Source: Paenibacillus sp. LS1 (GTDB lineage: Bacteria; Bacillota; Bacilli; Paenibacillales; Paenibacillaceae). Taken from it: a DNA stretch of 33,216 nt. A model generated the notes under the pieces. That model had not been told where the DNA came from. It did not search any database and saw only the letters and a program-made list of their open reading frames with translations. The DNA is taken from assembly GCF_026013365.1 (NCBI RefSeq), contig NZ_JAPDOE010000024.1, positions 1 through 33,216 of the forward strand, read 5' to 3'. The translations under genes and the position numbers were made by a program. This document shows, piece after piece, positions 15,093 through 23,791 of the stretch (the stretch's first letter is position 1; each line of letters starts with the position of its first letter).

Positions 15093-15151
15093 GTCCTTTT
15101 CCAGAAGATCAGATATACTAAACTGGAATGAAATAACAGGAGTTGTTCAAT

Positions 15152-15691
15152 ATGACTGGAACGTCACAATCCTCATTGTTACCTTATCAACAAATGATTC
15201 AATTGCTGCAAAAGGCAGGCTGGTATGAGAACCGCTGCGTTGACATCTCGGCATACATAGAGCAGTGCTCTACATCCGCAGATGTATTTCCTGCTGCCCG
15301 ATCGTTTCTAGAAGAGTTTTGGGGAATAGATGAACTTATATATTTTAAATACTATAGCCATATCTCCGGAGAAGTGCCTGATGAAAGCCCTTGGCATGAA
15401 TATGAATTTCATTTAATTCCGAATGCTGAAGAGACACTGCGTTGTTCCGCAGAGATGCATTCGATCTTGAAATACGCTAATGAAGATTGTTATTGTCTAG
15501 GATTAACCGGATACTACTATTCTGCAGTCACAGCCATTGGCCGTTCAGGCAAACTGTATCTGTTACACGATTATGATCCAAACGTACATGCATTCGATAA
15601 CCTGATTGACAGTATGATACATGAACTTCACACGCATAAGCTTGTCCCCCATTCACTCATGGGACAGAATCAGAAAGGAAATGAGACATGA
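15152..15691 (+). CDS. SUKH-3 domain protein, immunity-like
   Basis: 179-aa protein of the SUKH (SMI1/KNR4) superfamily, SUKH-3 branch. The opening LLQKAGWYENRCVDISAYIE, the middle ARSFLEEFWGI and the closing KLYLLHDYDPNVHAFDNLIDSMI match the family pattern. SUKH proteins commonly neutralise nuclease or other toxins of polymorphic toxin systems. No toxin gene is visible here, so it is an orphan. The ATG at 15152 was chosen because CAGGAG lies 9 nt upstream; an in-frame TTG at 15143 would abut that site. Its stop overlaps the start of tagA by 4 nt (ATGA), so translation is coupled. Confidence 0.82.
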   Translation: MTGTSQSSLLPYQQMIQLLQKAGWYENRCVDISAYIEQCSTSADVFPAARSFLEEFWGIDELIYFKYYSHISGEVPDESPWHEYEFHLIPNAEETLRCSAEMHSILKYANEDCYCLGLTGYYYSAVTAIGRSGKLYLLHDYDPNVHAFDNLIDSMIHELHTHKLVPHSLMGQNQKGNET

Positions 15692-16425
15692 GCCAATCAA
15701 CAAATATTATGGGTATCCCTTTTCCCAATGTCACGATGGATCAAACCGTTGCGATCCTTGGTGAAGTCGTAGATCAGGGAAACACTGAACTGTTCCATGT
15801 CATCACAGGAAATCCCGAGATCGTCATGTCCTGTCAAAATAATGCCTCCCTTCGCAGCATCGTCGATCAAGCCGGGTTAGTTACGGCTGACGGCGCTGGC
15901 ATTGTGATGGTATCCCGTTTGCGGGGCGGACAATTGACTGAACGGGTAACCGGTTGTGATCTTCTATTTCGTTTATTGGAGGAAGGCAATCGAAAACACT
16001 GGTCATTTTATATGCTGGGAGCAGAGGAAAGTGTCAGTGAACAGGCCGTGAAAGTTATTGCACAACGTTATCCAGGAGTTGTCGTCAAAGGCAGACACCA
16101 TGGGTTTTTCCAGGCAGATGAGGGGCATCAGATTGCGGAAGAGATTTGTATTGCTCAACCGGACTTTCTTATCGTAGCTCTTGGCGCACCCCATGCAGAA
16201 CACTGGATTAACAAATATCGACATCAGTTAAGTTCTCGTGTAGCCATAGGTGTGGGAGGTAGTCTCGATATTCTGGCTGGCAAAACCAAACGTGCCCCTG
16301 CGATATGGCAGAAGCTTAACCTGGAATGGCTCTATCGCCTCCTCAGTCAACCTTCGAGATGGCGCAGACAACTCATTTTACCCCGTTTTGCTGTGCGGGC
16401 ATTATTATTCAGAGAACCTAAATAA
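15688..16425 (+). CDS. WecG/TagA/CpsF family glycosyltransferase
   Basis: 245-aa glycosyltransferase of the GT26 family. In Bacillus, TagA transfers N-acetylmannosamine to undecaprenyl-linked GlcNAc to form the wall teichoic acid linkage. Thr40 (ITGNPEI) and Asp68 (TADGAGIV) match the catalytic Thr and Asp described for TagA. FLIVALGAPHAEHWI and GVGGSLDILAGKTKRAP are family signatures. The Arg-rich C-terminal tail (PSRWRRQLILPRF) fits the membrane-associating appendage. It overlaps the SUKH-3 gene by ATGA and is followed after 27 bp by an AraC-type gene. No other teichoic acid genes are nearby, so its acceptor is uncertain. Confidence 0.92.
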   Translation: MSQSTNIMGIPFPNVTMDQTVAILGEVVDQGNTELFHVITGNPEIVMSCQNNASLRSIVDQAGLVTADGAGIVMVSRLRGGQLTERVTGCDLLFRLLEEGNRKHWSFYMLGAEESVSEQAVKVIAQRYPGVVVKGRHHGFFQADEGHQIAEEICIAQPDFLIVALGAPHAEHWINKYRHQLSSRVAIGVGGSLDILAGKTKRAPAIWQKLNLEWLYRLLSQPSRWRRQLILPRFAVRALLFREPK

Positions 16426-16452
16426 AGTGAGAACAGCAGGAGGGATAGTCCC

Positions 16453-17262
16453 ATGAAACAGGTAGAACAAGGAGACAGACCAAGTATGGGCCTGCTGAAT
16501 CTGAATGAAGGTGACCATAAATATCAACTGACACGCCATGCTCCTTCCGAAGCACTTCGTCCTTTTGTTAAACATTACTGGATCGTATCGTGGGATCTGA
16601 CTGGACTTGAACCGTATCCCCAACATGTCGTGCCTAACCCCTGTGTCAATCTGGTTGTGGAACGGAACAATACGTTTTTCTTCGGACCATCGGGACGTAA
16701 ATTCTCCTACCTTGTGAGCGGGAAAGGTCGCGTATTTGGCGTGAAGTTCAACCCAGGCGGGTTCTATCCCTTCCTCCGGGTTCCTGTCTCTTCACTTTAC
16801 GGACAACCGATGGATGTCTCTAGTATTCTTGATGTCACAGCAGGGTCCTTGGAAGAACGGCTACTCGAGGATGGAGATGATGCGGATAAAATCAGTTACA
16901 TCGATCAGCTATTATGTGCGCACCTTCCAGCTGAGGATGCCCAAACGACGCTGGTTAACGATATTGTGCAGCAGATTGAGCAGAACCGGGAGATGTTGAG
17001 AGTGGATGATCTGTCCTCTTATTGGAATATTCATAAAAGAAAGCTTCAGCGCTTGTTCAATCAGTATGTGGGCATTGGACCCAAAACCGTAATCAAGTTG
17101 TATCGTCTGCAAAATGCTGCAGAATGGATGGAGCGAGGTCTTCACTGTGATCTGGTTGAGCTATCTCAGGATCTCGGATATCATGATCAATCCCATTTCA
17201 TCCGAGATTTCAAGTCCATTATCGGCAGCACACCGGAGGAGTACTTAAACGCTAACAACTGA
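16453..17262 (+). CDS. AraC family regulator with DUF6597-like N-terminus
   Basis: 269-aa regulator. The N-terminal half (about 25-135) shows LRPFVKHYWIVSWDL, PNPCVNLVVE and RVFGVKFNPGGFYPF, the pattern of the DUF6597 ligand domain found in AraC proteins. The C-terminal half has a double helix-turn-helix with NIHKRKLQRLFNQYVGIGPK and LSQDLGYHDQSHFIRDFKSIIGSTPEEYL. It is third in an apparent operon with SUKH-3 and TagA; CAGGAGGG lies before the ATG. It could autoregulate that operon. No convincing terminator follows: only weak CCTGA/TCAGG arms near 17297-17315. Confidence 0.88.
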   Translation: MKQVEQGDRPSMGLLNLNEGDHKYQLTRHAPSEALRPFVKHYWIVSWDLTGLEPYPQHVVPNPCVNLVVERNNTFFFGPSGRKFSYLVSGKGRVFGVKFNPGGFYPFLRVPVSSLYGQPMDVSSILDVTAGSLEERLLEDGDDADKISYIDQLLCAHLPAEDAQTTLVNDIVQQIEQNREMLRVDDLSSYWNIHKRKLQRLFNQYVGIGPKTVIKLYRLQNAAEWMERGLHCDLVELSQDLGYHDQSHFIRDFKSIIGSTPEEYLNANN

Positions 17263-17310
17263 ATGGGTAGCAGCGAGGTTTGATCAACTAAACAACCTGA
17301 CCCTAAAAAT

Positions 17311-17844
17311 TCAGGACAGGCGTATAACTTCAATGGTATCCCCCGTATAGATTACACCCTCTCGTTCAACCGAGCAGACGATACCACGTTTTTTTCGAGC
17401 GGCTGGCACGAACTTTTTGCGTAAACCATCCTGTTCATATACTTGCTCAATGATTTTCCCTGGATGTACACAAGGAAGATTCTCTCCTTCGCATATTAAC
17501 CCCGTCCCGTTTGGAAATAGAAGCCGCGTTCCAGCAGGTAGTTCCGTCAATCGATCAATGCCACAGACTAGCATATTGGCCCCAAGCCACTCTGGACGCA
17601 CTTCAGGAATGTTCATTTTCTCAGCTATAAGAGCACACTCTTCCTCAGAAACTATACTGATCTGGCGGCGATTCGCAATCGGTGTGCCGCGCTTGTAGAT
17701 CTTCTGACGCGAATCCGCTGGACGAAGCAGACCATAATGACGGTCACCAGGTATTCCAGCAAGCTCAATATCGATAAAAGGTACAACTTGTGTCTCAAAT
17801 GTAGACGGATCATCCGCTAACAGAACGAATTGAACAGTTCCCAT
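17311..17844 (-). CDS. MOSC domain protein
   Basis: 177-aa single MOSC domain protein, related to the C-terminal domain of molybdenum cofactor sulfurase. GDRHYGLLRPADSR (about 35-48) and RRQISIVSEEE are early motifs; the conserved cysteine is in CEGENLPCVHPG. This Cys is thought to carry a sulfane sulfur or bind a metal-sulfur group. Stand-alone MOSC proteins act in detoxification of hydroxylated bases or in sulfur transfer; the exact role here is unknown. GAGGAGA lies before the ATG. It converges on the preceding AraC gene. Confidence 0.9.
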   Translation of the reverse strand: MGTVQFVLLADDPSTFETQVVPFIDIELAGIPGDRHYGLLRPADSRQKIYKRGTPIANRRQISIVSEEECALIAEKMNIPEVRPEWLGANMLVCGIDRLTELPAGTRLLFPNGTGLICEGENLPCVHPGKIIEQVYEQDGLRKKFVPAARKKRGIVCSVEREGVIYTGDTIEVIRLS

Positions 17845-18110
17845 CGTAATCTCCTCTCATTCCTGAGCAATATCACTTCTTTATTGTTCATTATTACCCA
17901 ATGAATGGATTTTCGACAATCGGCGTATGCTTATCTTTGTATCCATTTTTTTATTTTCAACATCATAACGCACTTGGAAAATGATAAACATTTTAGATAA
18001 TACACAATTAAATTGTTAAAAATTAATTTTGCTCTTTCCGTTCTCGTTGCAAACATTTATACTAAGATGGACAAGTAAATAAATTACATATAGAAAGTAA
18101 GGTGTTTCCT

Positions 18111-18467
18111 TTGATTAGTATCATTTTTGTAGCTCTTGTAGCTGTCGAACACATCTATATCATGGTGATGGAGATGTTTATGTGGACTCGTCCACGCACA
18201 ATGAAAACCTTTAATCTCACGCCGGAATTCGCCAAATCCACCAAATCTCTCGCGGCCAATCAAGGTCTTTACAATGGATTTCTTGCGGCAGGTCTGATCT
18301 GGGGACTCGTATATCCGGATGCTGTCGTTGGACAGCATATTCAGATTTTCTTCCTGGCGTGTGTGATTATCGCAGCTCTCTATGGAGGGGCTACTTCTTC
18401 ACGTTCCATCATTATTAAACAAGGATTGCCTGCGATCATTGCATTGTTGCTAGTTCTGTTCCTGTAA
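18111..18467 (+). CDS. DUF1304 family membrane protein
   Basis: 118-aa protein with about four hydrophobic segments. FVALVAVEHIYIMVMEMFMW at the start and SLAANQGLYNGFLAAGLIWG in the middle are DUF1304 hallmarks, with the paired acidic and His residues in the first helix. Function is unknown. The most likely start is TTG at 18111, preceded by AAGG at about 8 nt and matching the short N-terminus of relatives. A GTG at 18102 overlaps that ribosome site and is less likely. It is followed at 117 bp by the DUF4261 gene on the same strand. Confidence 0.85.
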   Translation: MISIIFVALVAVEHIYIMVMEMFMWTRPRTMKTFNLTPEFAKSTKSLAANQGLYNGFLAAGLIWGLVYPDAVVGQHIQIFFLACVIIAALYGGATSSRSIIIKQGLPAIIALLLVLFL

Positions 18468-18583
18468 TTTCTGTCGTTTGGTGCATTGCTGCGATTCATG
18501 TTTAACTCCTTTATGGTAAGGTAGTGAATAGATAGCAGTGTACAATGACCAGAATCGATCTGGAATTGGAAGGAGAACATGTC

Positions 18584-19384
18584 ATGGGATTGTTTGACAA
18601 GCTTCGGCGGCGCAAAAAGGAGAAGGTACCTGCAGGTGGTGCTGTCGAATCGACGAATTACAATGAAACCATCGTGGGTTTTGTCCTGCTGGAGCGTGAC
18701 GATTGTGATTTTGACCTCTTCATCAGAAATATGAAAAACGAATGGAATATTGAGATTGAGGAAAGCCCGGAGGAGGGCAATCTCTTCTTTGAAGTGAATG
18801 GAATGCAGGTGGTATGTGCCCACATTGCTGCGCCTGTGCCTGACCGTGAAGTTGAGGAGAATGCCAAACTTAACATCCTTTGGCGAGAAGCAGAGCAAGT
18901 TACCTCACGACACCAGTCTCAGATTATTGTCTCTGTTCTGAACGCAACAGATGCTATTGAGGGACATGTTCTGTTCACTCAGACAGCGAGTGCCTTATTG
19001 CAGTTGGATCACGCGCTCGCAATATACATGGCCCCGCTTGTGGTTGAAGCCAGTCAATATGTCGAGACCAGCCGTGGAATCAAGCATGATGAGATGCCCG
19101 TCTCGCTCTGGATTTTCATCGGATTATACCAAAATGCCGAAGGCGCTTCAGCTTACACTTACGGACTACGTAACTTTGGCAAAGAAGAGATGGAGATTAT
19201 GCAATCATCGGAGTCCTTAAGCGATGTATTTGAGATGATGTTCATGACCACAACGTATGTGGTTGAAAACGACGTCACACTGCATGACGGGGAAACACTT
19301 GGTTTCTCGGCAGAACAAAAGCTAAGCATTTCCCTTTCCAAAGGTGTAGCAACGGAAGGTAACAGTTTGAAGATCGGACTCTAA
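18584..19384 (+). CDS. DUF4261 domain protein
   Basis: 266-aa soluble protein that appears to belong to DUF4261: ETIVGFVLLERDDCDFD near the N-terminus, FTQTASALLQLDHALAIYM in the middle, and LWIFIGLYQNAEGASAYTYG and KEEMEIMQSSESL towards the C-terminus. The first 17 residues are basic (MGLFDKLRRRKKEK), like peripheral membrane or nucleic-acid-associated starts, then a short linker. Function is not known. GGAAGGAG lies 8 nt before the ATG at 18584, so the longer frame from 18545 is rejected. A hairpin follows at 19422-19457. Confidence 0.8.
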   Translation: MGLFDKLRRRKKEKVPAGGAVESTNYNETIVGFVLLERDDCDFDLFIRNMKNEWNIEIEESPEEGNLFFEVNGMQVVCAHIAAPVPDREVEENAKLNILWREAEQVTSRHQSQIIVSVLNATDAIEGHVLFTQTASALLQLDHALAIYMAPLVVEASQYVETSRGIKHDEMPVSLWIFIGLYQNAEGASAYTYGLRNFGKEEMEIMQSSESLSDVFEMMFMTTTYVVENDVTLHDGETLGFSAEQKLSISLSKGVATEGNSLKIGL

Positions 19385-19421
19385 CTGACGTAGGACTTGA
19401 ACTTTATCGTGTCACCGTTGT

Positions 19422-19457
19422 AGAAGCCGTCTGGAGTTCATACTCTGGACGGCTTCT
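19422..19457 (+). terminator. Hairpin terminator after DUF4261 gene
   Basis: AGAAGCCGTC pairs with GACGGCTTCT (10 bp), extended inward by six more pairs including two G-U, with a 4-nt loop. It lies 37 nt after the stop. The T-tract is poor (TAGCTATT), so efficiency is doubtful. Confidence 0.65.
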
Positions 19458-19549
19458 TAGCTATTCAACCTCCTTCCAATTGACGATATGGAAGCAATCC
19501 CTGAATTTAACTCCACTAGGAAGAAGTAGTTCATAAGAACCACATAACT

Positions 19550-19578
19550 TTGATTTAAGTTTTCATTCGTGCTATAAA
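19550..19578 (+). promoter_or_regulatory. Promoter of STAS-like gene
   Basis: -35 TTGATT (19550-19555), 17-nt spacer, -10 TATAAA (19573-19578), a good sigma-A type match about 70 nt before the start codon at 19647. Confidence 0.6.
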
Positions 19579-19646
19579 AAGGTATAATTAATAGGCTTAT
19601 AGTCTCATATTAATACATATCATTTTATTATCGAGGAGTTGCCTAC

Positions 19647-20006
19647 ATGTCTGTTAGACGTTTGGATTCAACTAAATCTATTATTGAAATTACTTGGGAA
19701 GGTATTGTCTCCCCTGAACATGTCGAACAAGCGAATACAGAAATCCAGAGATTAGCGGAACAATTGGGAAATTCGTTTGATGTGCTAGTCGATATGCGAA
19801 GCATGAAGGCATTCCCTCAGGATACGAAAGAAAAAATTGTAGAGCATCAGAAATTACTGACAGCGTGGGGTATGAAGCGGGCCAGTGTAGCGGTAGGCGG
19901 TGCAATCGCCAAAATGCAATTGAATCGGATTTCCAAAGAATCGGCGCATCAGACTGAATTCCAATGGGAAACGTATGATGAGGCTTTGGCATTTTTATTG
20001 AAATAA
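19647..20006 (+). CDS. STAS/SpoIIAA-like protein
   Basis: 119-aa protein with the alternating strand-helix look of the SpoIIAA-like/STAS group: IIEITWEGIVSPEHVEQANTE, then SFDVLVDMRSMKAFP, RASVAVGGAIAKMQLNRIS and ETYDEALAFL. Such domains act in anti-anti-sigma switching or lipid binding. The phospho-acceptor Ser of true SpoIIAA cannot be placed with certainty, so a regulatory role is only possible. GAGGAG lies 8 nt before the ATG. It is a single-gene unit with its own promoter and a terminator at 20065-20100. Confidence 0.7.
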   Translation: MSVRRLDSTKSIIEITWEGIVSPEHVEQANTEIQRLAEQLGNSFDVLVDMRSMKAFPQDTKEKIVEHQKLLTAWGMKRASVAVGGAIAKMQLNRISKESAHQTEFQWETYDEALAFLLK

Positions 20007-20064
20007 ATCGAGATAGTACAGCGTAATTTTAAAGAGAACATGTATGTGCTATACGTGGCAAAAG

Positions 20065-20100
20065 AAAGAGGCGTTTCCCATGAGGGAGCGCCTTTTTCTT
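20065..20100. terminator. Bidirectional terminator between STAS-like and GNAT genes
   Basis: AAAGAGGCG pairs with CGCCTTTTT and the inner TCCC pairs with GGGA around ATGA. T-rich runs follow on both strands (CTTTTTCTT on plus, CTCTTTCTTTT on minus). It sits between two convergent genes. Confidence 0.8.
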
Positions 20101-20125
20101 ATTCAGTAGAAAGATCGCAGATCAT

Positions 20126-20632
20126 TTAAGGTTCCAGACTACTTACATGCACCATCGTTACCGATGTACCACAGAGGCCTTCCTCCACAAACCCTAACCG
20201 CCTATATAAGCGAATCGCTTTGTTATCCGGGTCAACACTGAGCGAGACTGCTTCAATTCCCCGCCGTTTGGCTTCATCCAGTGCAGTTTGAAGCAGTAAG
20301 GTACCTATGCCCTTTCCACGTGCACCTTCAGTTACAGCCATCCCCATCTCTGGCGTAGCTGCATTCACATAGCCGTAACCCGCATTCTGATCCGTATAGA
20401 ATCGTAATGTTATTGAACCTAATCTCTTACCATGCTGGTCTACCGCAACATACCCGAAATCCCCTTCTCTTCCCCAGTCTTCAACATATTTGGATAGCTC
20501 AGGAGTATGTACACTTTCGAGTTGGAGAGGTTCATCACCTTCTCGTGTATGCAGGGATGCGTATAACATCTCCCACAGAAAAGGGATATCCTGTTCTTCG
20601 ATCGGACGTACATGATAGTTGTTCTTGGTCAT
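20126..20632 (-). CDS. GNAT family N-acetyltransferase
   Basis: 168-aa acetyl-CoA-dependent acetyltransferase. Motif A, MGMAVTEGARGKGIGTLLLQ (about 96-115), holds the pyrophosphate-binding R-G-K-G-I-G loop; the motif B region is KAIRLYRRLGFVEEG. The acceptor is unknown. GGAGGAG lies before the ATG. Its start overlaps the stop of the upstream gene by 4 nt (ATGA), so it is translationally coupled to the membrane-anchored protein at 20629-21156. Confidence 0.92.
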   Translation of the reverse strand: MTKNNYHVRPIEEQDIPFLWEMLYASLHTREGDEPLQLESVHTPELSKYVEDWGREGDFGYVAVDQHGKRLGSITLRFYTDQNAGYGYVNAATPEMGMAVTEGARGKGIGTLLLQTALDEAKRRGIEAVSLSVDPDNKAIRLYRRLGFVEEGLCGTSVTMVHVSSLEP

Positions 20633-21156
20633 GTTTGCTCCTCCTTCAGTTTTTCAAAGAGGCGCTCCATCTCATTTATATTGAGCTCATTAGTAATTTC
20701 GTAATCTTGAAGTTGGTCTCTTGTCTTGTACCCACTGTAGATTGAAACGGCATGGTCATTATAGAATGTTAATCCGAATCCATCGGTAAATCGACCTTCT
20801 TTATTAATGGTAAGTCGCCACTCATAGTAATATGGATTCCTTTCGGAAACGTCGAATTCCTGTACTCTTTTAAGTTCAACATCCTTCAACAGCTTCAGCA
20901 TATCTCTAATCTCTGTGGGATCTGTAATCGTCACTTCATCTTCTTCATTATACGGATCTGCAATTGAAATTTTCCTAATCGTCAGTCGATCCAATCTATC
21001 CAGCATGCTCATATGATCTGTAACCTCTGCTCGAAACGTCGTATGTTTGCTGGGGATATACATAGTGTATTGACCCGAGGTATACATACGCGCTGCAATA
21101 GCTGCAACAACAATAATCGTGGCGATACCCATAATGATTTTAATTCTTTTAATCAT
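20629..21156 (-). CDS. Unrecognised membrane-anchored protein
   Basis: 175-aa protein with one N-terminal membrane segment (IIMGIATIIVVAAIAARMY) after a short basic start, so the rest probably lies outside the cell. The soluble part has an alternating strand pattern (TIRKISIADPYNE, EVTITDPTEIRDMLKLL, EWRLTINKEGRF, AVSIYSGYKTRDQ) and resembles small domains of unknown function in Firmicute surface proteins; I do not recognise it. GGAGGAG lies before the ATG at 21156 (MIKRIKI); the longer frame to 21180 lacks a site. It is first in a two-gene unit with the GNAT enzyme. Confidence 0.75.
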   Translation of the reverse strand: MIKRIKIIMGIATIIVVAAIAARMYTSGQYTMYIPSKHTTFRAEVTDHMSMLDRLDRLTIRKISIADPYNEEDEVTITDPTEIRDMLKLLKDVELKRVQEFDVSERNPYYYEWRLTINKEGRFTDGFGLTFYNDHAVSIYSGYKTRDQLQDYEITNELNINEMERLFEKLKEEQT

Positions 21157-21635
21157 ACCGCTCTCCTCCATGTACCACAAAACATATATAAAATGGTAAT
21201 TAATGATACTTCCCAGTATATCATCTCAATCTTTCTGTTCCAATGTCGTTTCTTATTTACCCTGTCCATTTCGATAACGTTTTTGTCTAAACTATAGTTA
21301 CTGATAATACTTGAACGGTAGCGAAAAAATCATGTAGTCGACGTATACAAGACTTCTAGATCATGATTCCGTTTTCAAATTTAGTAAATAAAATAAATTT
21401 CTATGCTCGCTAACTAACTTGTTTGATTATCTAAAATTTAAACTAAAAATGACGATATACTTCATAAGCTCCATTCATTCTTACACATCCATGACATCCC
21501 GAGATTATACTCAGCCAGTTTTAACAAGTGAGCATGATCAACAAATCAGCTTGGAACACCACGCTCGCCACGCACGATAATATGTTATTTGAAGAAGTAT
21601 AGGCATGTAATTGTTAAACGCTAGGGGGAATTGTA
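21157..21635. other. Divergent intergenic region
   Basis: A 479-bp AT-rich gap between the divergent membrane-anchored protein gene and the chemoreceptor gene. It must hold both promoters. I found no convincing sigma-A pair and no clear sigma-D (TAAA...GCCGATAT) motif for the chemoreceptor. No small gene with a ribosome binding site is supported. Confidence 0.4.
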
Positions 21636-23615
21636 ATGAAGCTCAAACCAAAATTAATGATTATGTTTCTGGCCGCTGTATTGATTACTGCACTACCACT
21701 GGCTTCCCTTGGCTTGGTTCAAACTGAAAAGCAAGCCACGCGTAATGTGGACTCCAAATTGAATGGCTTAATGGCCTCTTCGGCAAATCAGTTGGATGGC
21801 TGGATCAGCAGTAATGCCAAAGTCATCGAAACGTTAGGTTTTATCATCCAGGAAGGCGTGCCTGAGGGAGAACTCACGGAAGAATACTTTAACATTATGA
21901 AGCTGGGCAGTAACAAAGAGAGTCTGTCGGATCTGTATTACGGTTCAGAGCAGGACGGCAGCTTCATGAATGGTTCAGACTGGACTCCCGATACCGATTA
22001 TGACCCAAGACAGCGTCCATGGTATCAGGAAGCTAAGCAAGCCAATCAGTTAACATTCTCTGATCCATATCTGGATATGATGTCGGAGCAATATGCGGTA
22101 TCGATTGCCATGCCGGTTCAAAATAAAGCAGGCACAATGCAAGGGGTTGTTGCAGGCGACCTGTTGCTCTCTACACTTACCGATACCGTGGGAAAAATAA
22201 ACCTGGACGGATTGGGCTACACCTTTTTAATCGATAAAAACGGGATGCTTCTGGCTCACCCTGATGATAAACTCGTGAACACCTCAGCCAAGGATAACAC
22301 AGAGTTAAACCCGCTGTTGGCAGATATGCAGGCGAATCCGTCAGGTCAGAAACCCTTCCAATATAATGATGAGAATTATCTGTTGTTCTATCAGCAGATT
22401 CCAAGCACCGGCTGGGCTGTAGGCTCCATCATCTCCGAGAAGCTGGCCTATGCTGAGTATTATGAATTGCGCAATAACTACATTCTAATCATCGGTATTA
22501 CGTTGCTGGTCGTACTGGCAGGTGCCTATTGGATCGCAACACTCTTCATCAAGCCGCTGAAAAGTCTGCATGGAACGTCCCGCCAAATGTCGAGTGGTGA
22601 TTTTACAGGACGGGTTCAGATCAAAGGCAAAGATGAGTTCGCTGAACTTGGCATGGCATTCAATCAGATGTCAGATCAGCTTAGCACGCTGTTCAGACAA
22701 GTAACGGCCTCTGCTGATCGCGTACAAAGTATCTCGGGTGAGATGCAGGAGCATACGGATAACACCAAGCGCATCGCGGAGCAGATCTCCATTGCCACCG
22801 ATGAACTCGCTCAAGGCTCCAGTACACAGGCTGAATCGGTGTATGATGGCTCAAGCCGTCTATCGGAGATGAGCGATAGTGTGGGCGGTATTAATCGCAG
22901 TGTAGAACAGTCCGTAACGATGATGCGTGAGGCAGGAGAAGCCATGTTGGTTGGACTACAAGCGGTGGATCACCAGGTCGAACTTTCGGATGGCAACCGC
23001 CAATCGATTGACCGTGTAGGTGAATCGATCTCCCTACTCGCAGATAAATCACAGAAGATTGAAAGCATCGTCAGCATGATTCAAGGTATCGCCTCCCAGA
23101 CCAACCTGCTTGCCCTGAACGCTTCCATTGAAGCGGCCAGAGCGGGTGAACATGGACGTGGGTTCGCAGTGGTTGCCGAGGAAGTGCGCAAACTGGCTGA
23201 ACAATCTGCAGGCTCTGCTCAGGACATCATCGTATTGTTGAATGAAATTCAGGCAGCTAGCCGCCAAAGTGTGAGTGAAGTCGATTCTGCTGAACATGGT
23301 ATTGAGCAGCAAGTGGCTGCCGTGCATGAGATGCGCAACTCGTTTATGCGAATCAAGCAATCCATTGAAGGCATCGACAATCAGCTTCAGCAGGTATCAT
23401 CCGCAACAACTGAACTGGATAACAGCTCTGGCAAGATTGCTGAAGTGATCTCCAGTGTAGCGGCCATGTCGGAACAGAGCGCCGCTTCCACGGAAGAAGT
23501 TGCTTCCTCCACGCAGGAACAGTTCAATTACATTACCAGTATCTCGGAGCGCTCCAATGAACTGGCTCAACAAGCCAATACGCTTGCTGAGGAAGTGAAG
23601 AAGTTCAAGATTTAA
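21636..23615 (+). CDS. Methyl-accepting chemotaxis protein with dCache domain
   Basis: 659-aa transmembrane chemoreceptor. A membrane segment lies at about 7-28, then an extracellular double-Cache sensor (about 35-280) that includes YDPRQRPWYQEA, a signature of dCache_1, and a second lobe with GYTFLIDKNGMLLAHP. A second membrane segment lies at about 283-305, then HAMP (306-360) and the signalling domain (about 400-640). The tip is canonical, IASQTNLLALNASIEAARAG, followed by EHGRGFAVVAEEVRKLAEQS. dCache_1 receptors often sense amino acids or organic acids; the ligand is not known. AGGGGG lies before the ATG, and a strong terminator follows. The neighbouring iol operon is a possible but unproven link. 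Confidence 0.95.
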   Translation: MKLKPKLMIMFLAAVLITALPLASLGLVQTEKQATRNVDSKLNGLMASSANQLDGWISSNAKVIETLGFIIQEGVPEGELTEEYFNIMKLGSNKESLSDLYYGSEQDGSFMNGSDWTPDTDYDPRQRPWYQEAKQANQLTFSDPYLDMMSEQYAVSIAMPVQNKAGTMQGVVAGDLLLSTLTDTVGKINLDGLGYTFLIDKNGMLLAHPDDKLVNTSAKDNTELNPLLADMQANPSGQKPFQYNDENYLLFYQQIPSTGWAVGSIISEKLAYAEYYELRNNYILIIGITLLVVLAGAYWIATLFIKPLKSLHGTSRQMSSGDFTGRVQIKGKDEFAELGMAFNQMSDQLSTLFRQVTASADRVQSISGEMQEHTDNTKRIAEQISIATDELAQGSSTQAESVYDGSSRLSEMSDSVGGINRSVEQSVTMMREAGEAMLVGLQAVDHQVELSDGNRQSIDRVGESISLLADKSQKIESIVSMIQGIASQTNLLALNASIEAARAGEHGRGFAVVAEEVRKLAEQSAGSAQDIIVLLNEIQAASRQSVSEVDSAEHGIEQQVAAVHEMRNSFMRIKQSIEGIDNQLQQVSSATTELDNSSGKIAEVISSVAAMSEQSAASTEEVASSTQEQFNYITSISERSNELAQQANTLAEEVKKFKI

Positions 23616-23618
23616 ATC

Positions 23619-23658
23619 AACAAGCCGCGTTCTCCCATTGGGGGAACGCGGCTTGTTT
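23619..23658. terminator. Terminator after chemoreceptor gene
   Basis: AACAAGCCGCGTTCTCCC pairs with GGGGAACGCGGCTTGTT (about 17 bp, one wobble, 4-nt loop), followed by TGTTACGTT. It starts 3 nt after the stop. It may also stop the convergent LacI-type gene (ends at 23792). Confidence 0.88.
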
Positions 23659-23791
23659 GTTACGTTGTTATGTTACATATTCCGAATGAGGGATGAAACG
23701 GCACCCGTATCCGAATAAAAGATATGACTCCATTAAGCTTGGCTAGTTTGGCCTCAGGGCTGGTCAGCGCAAACTGGAAACCTCATTATTT

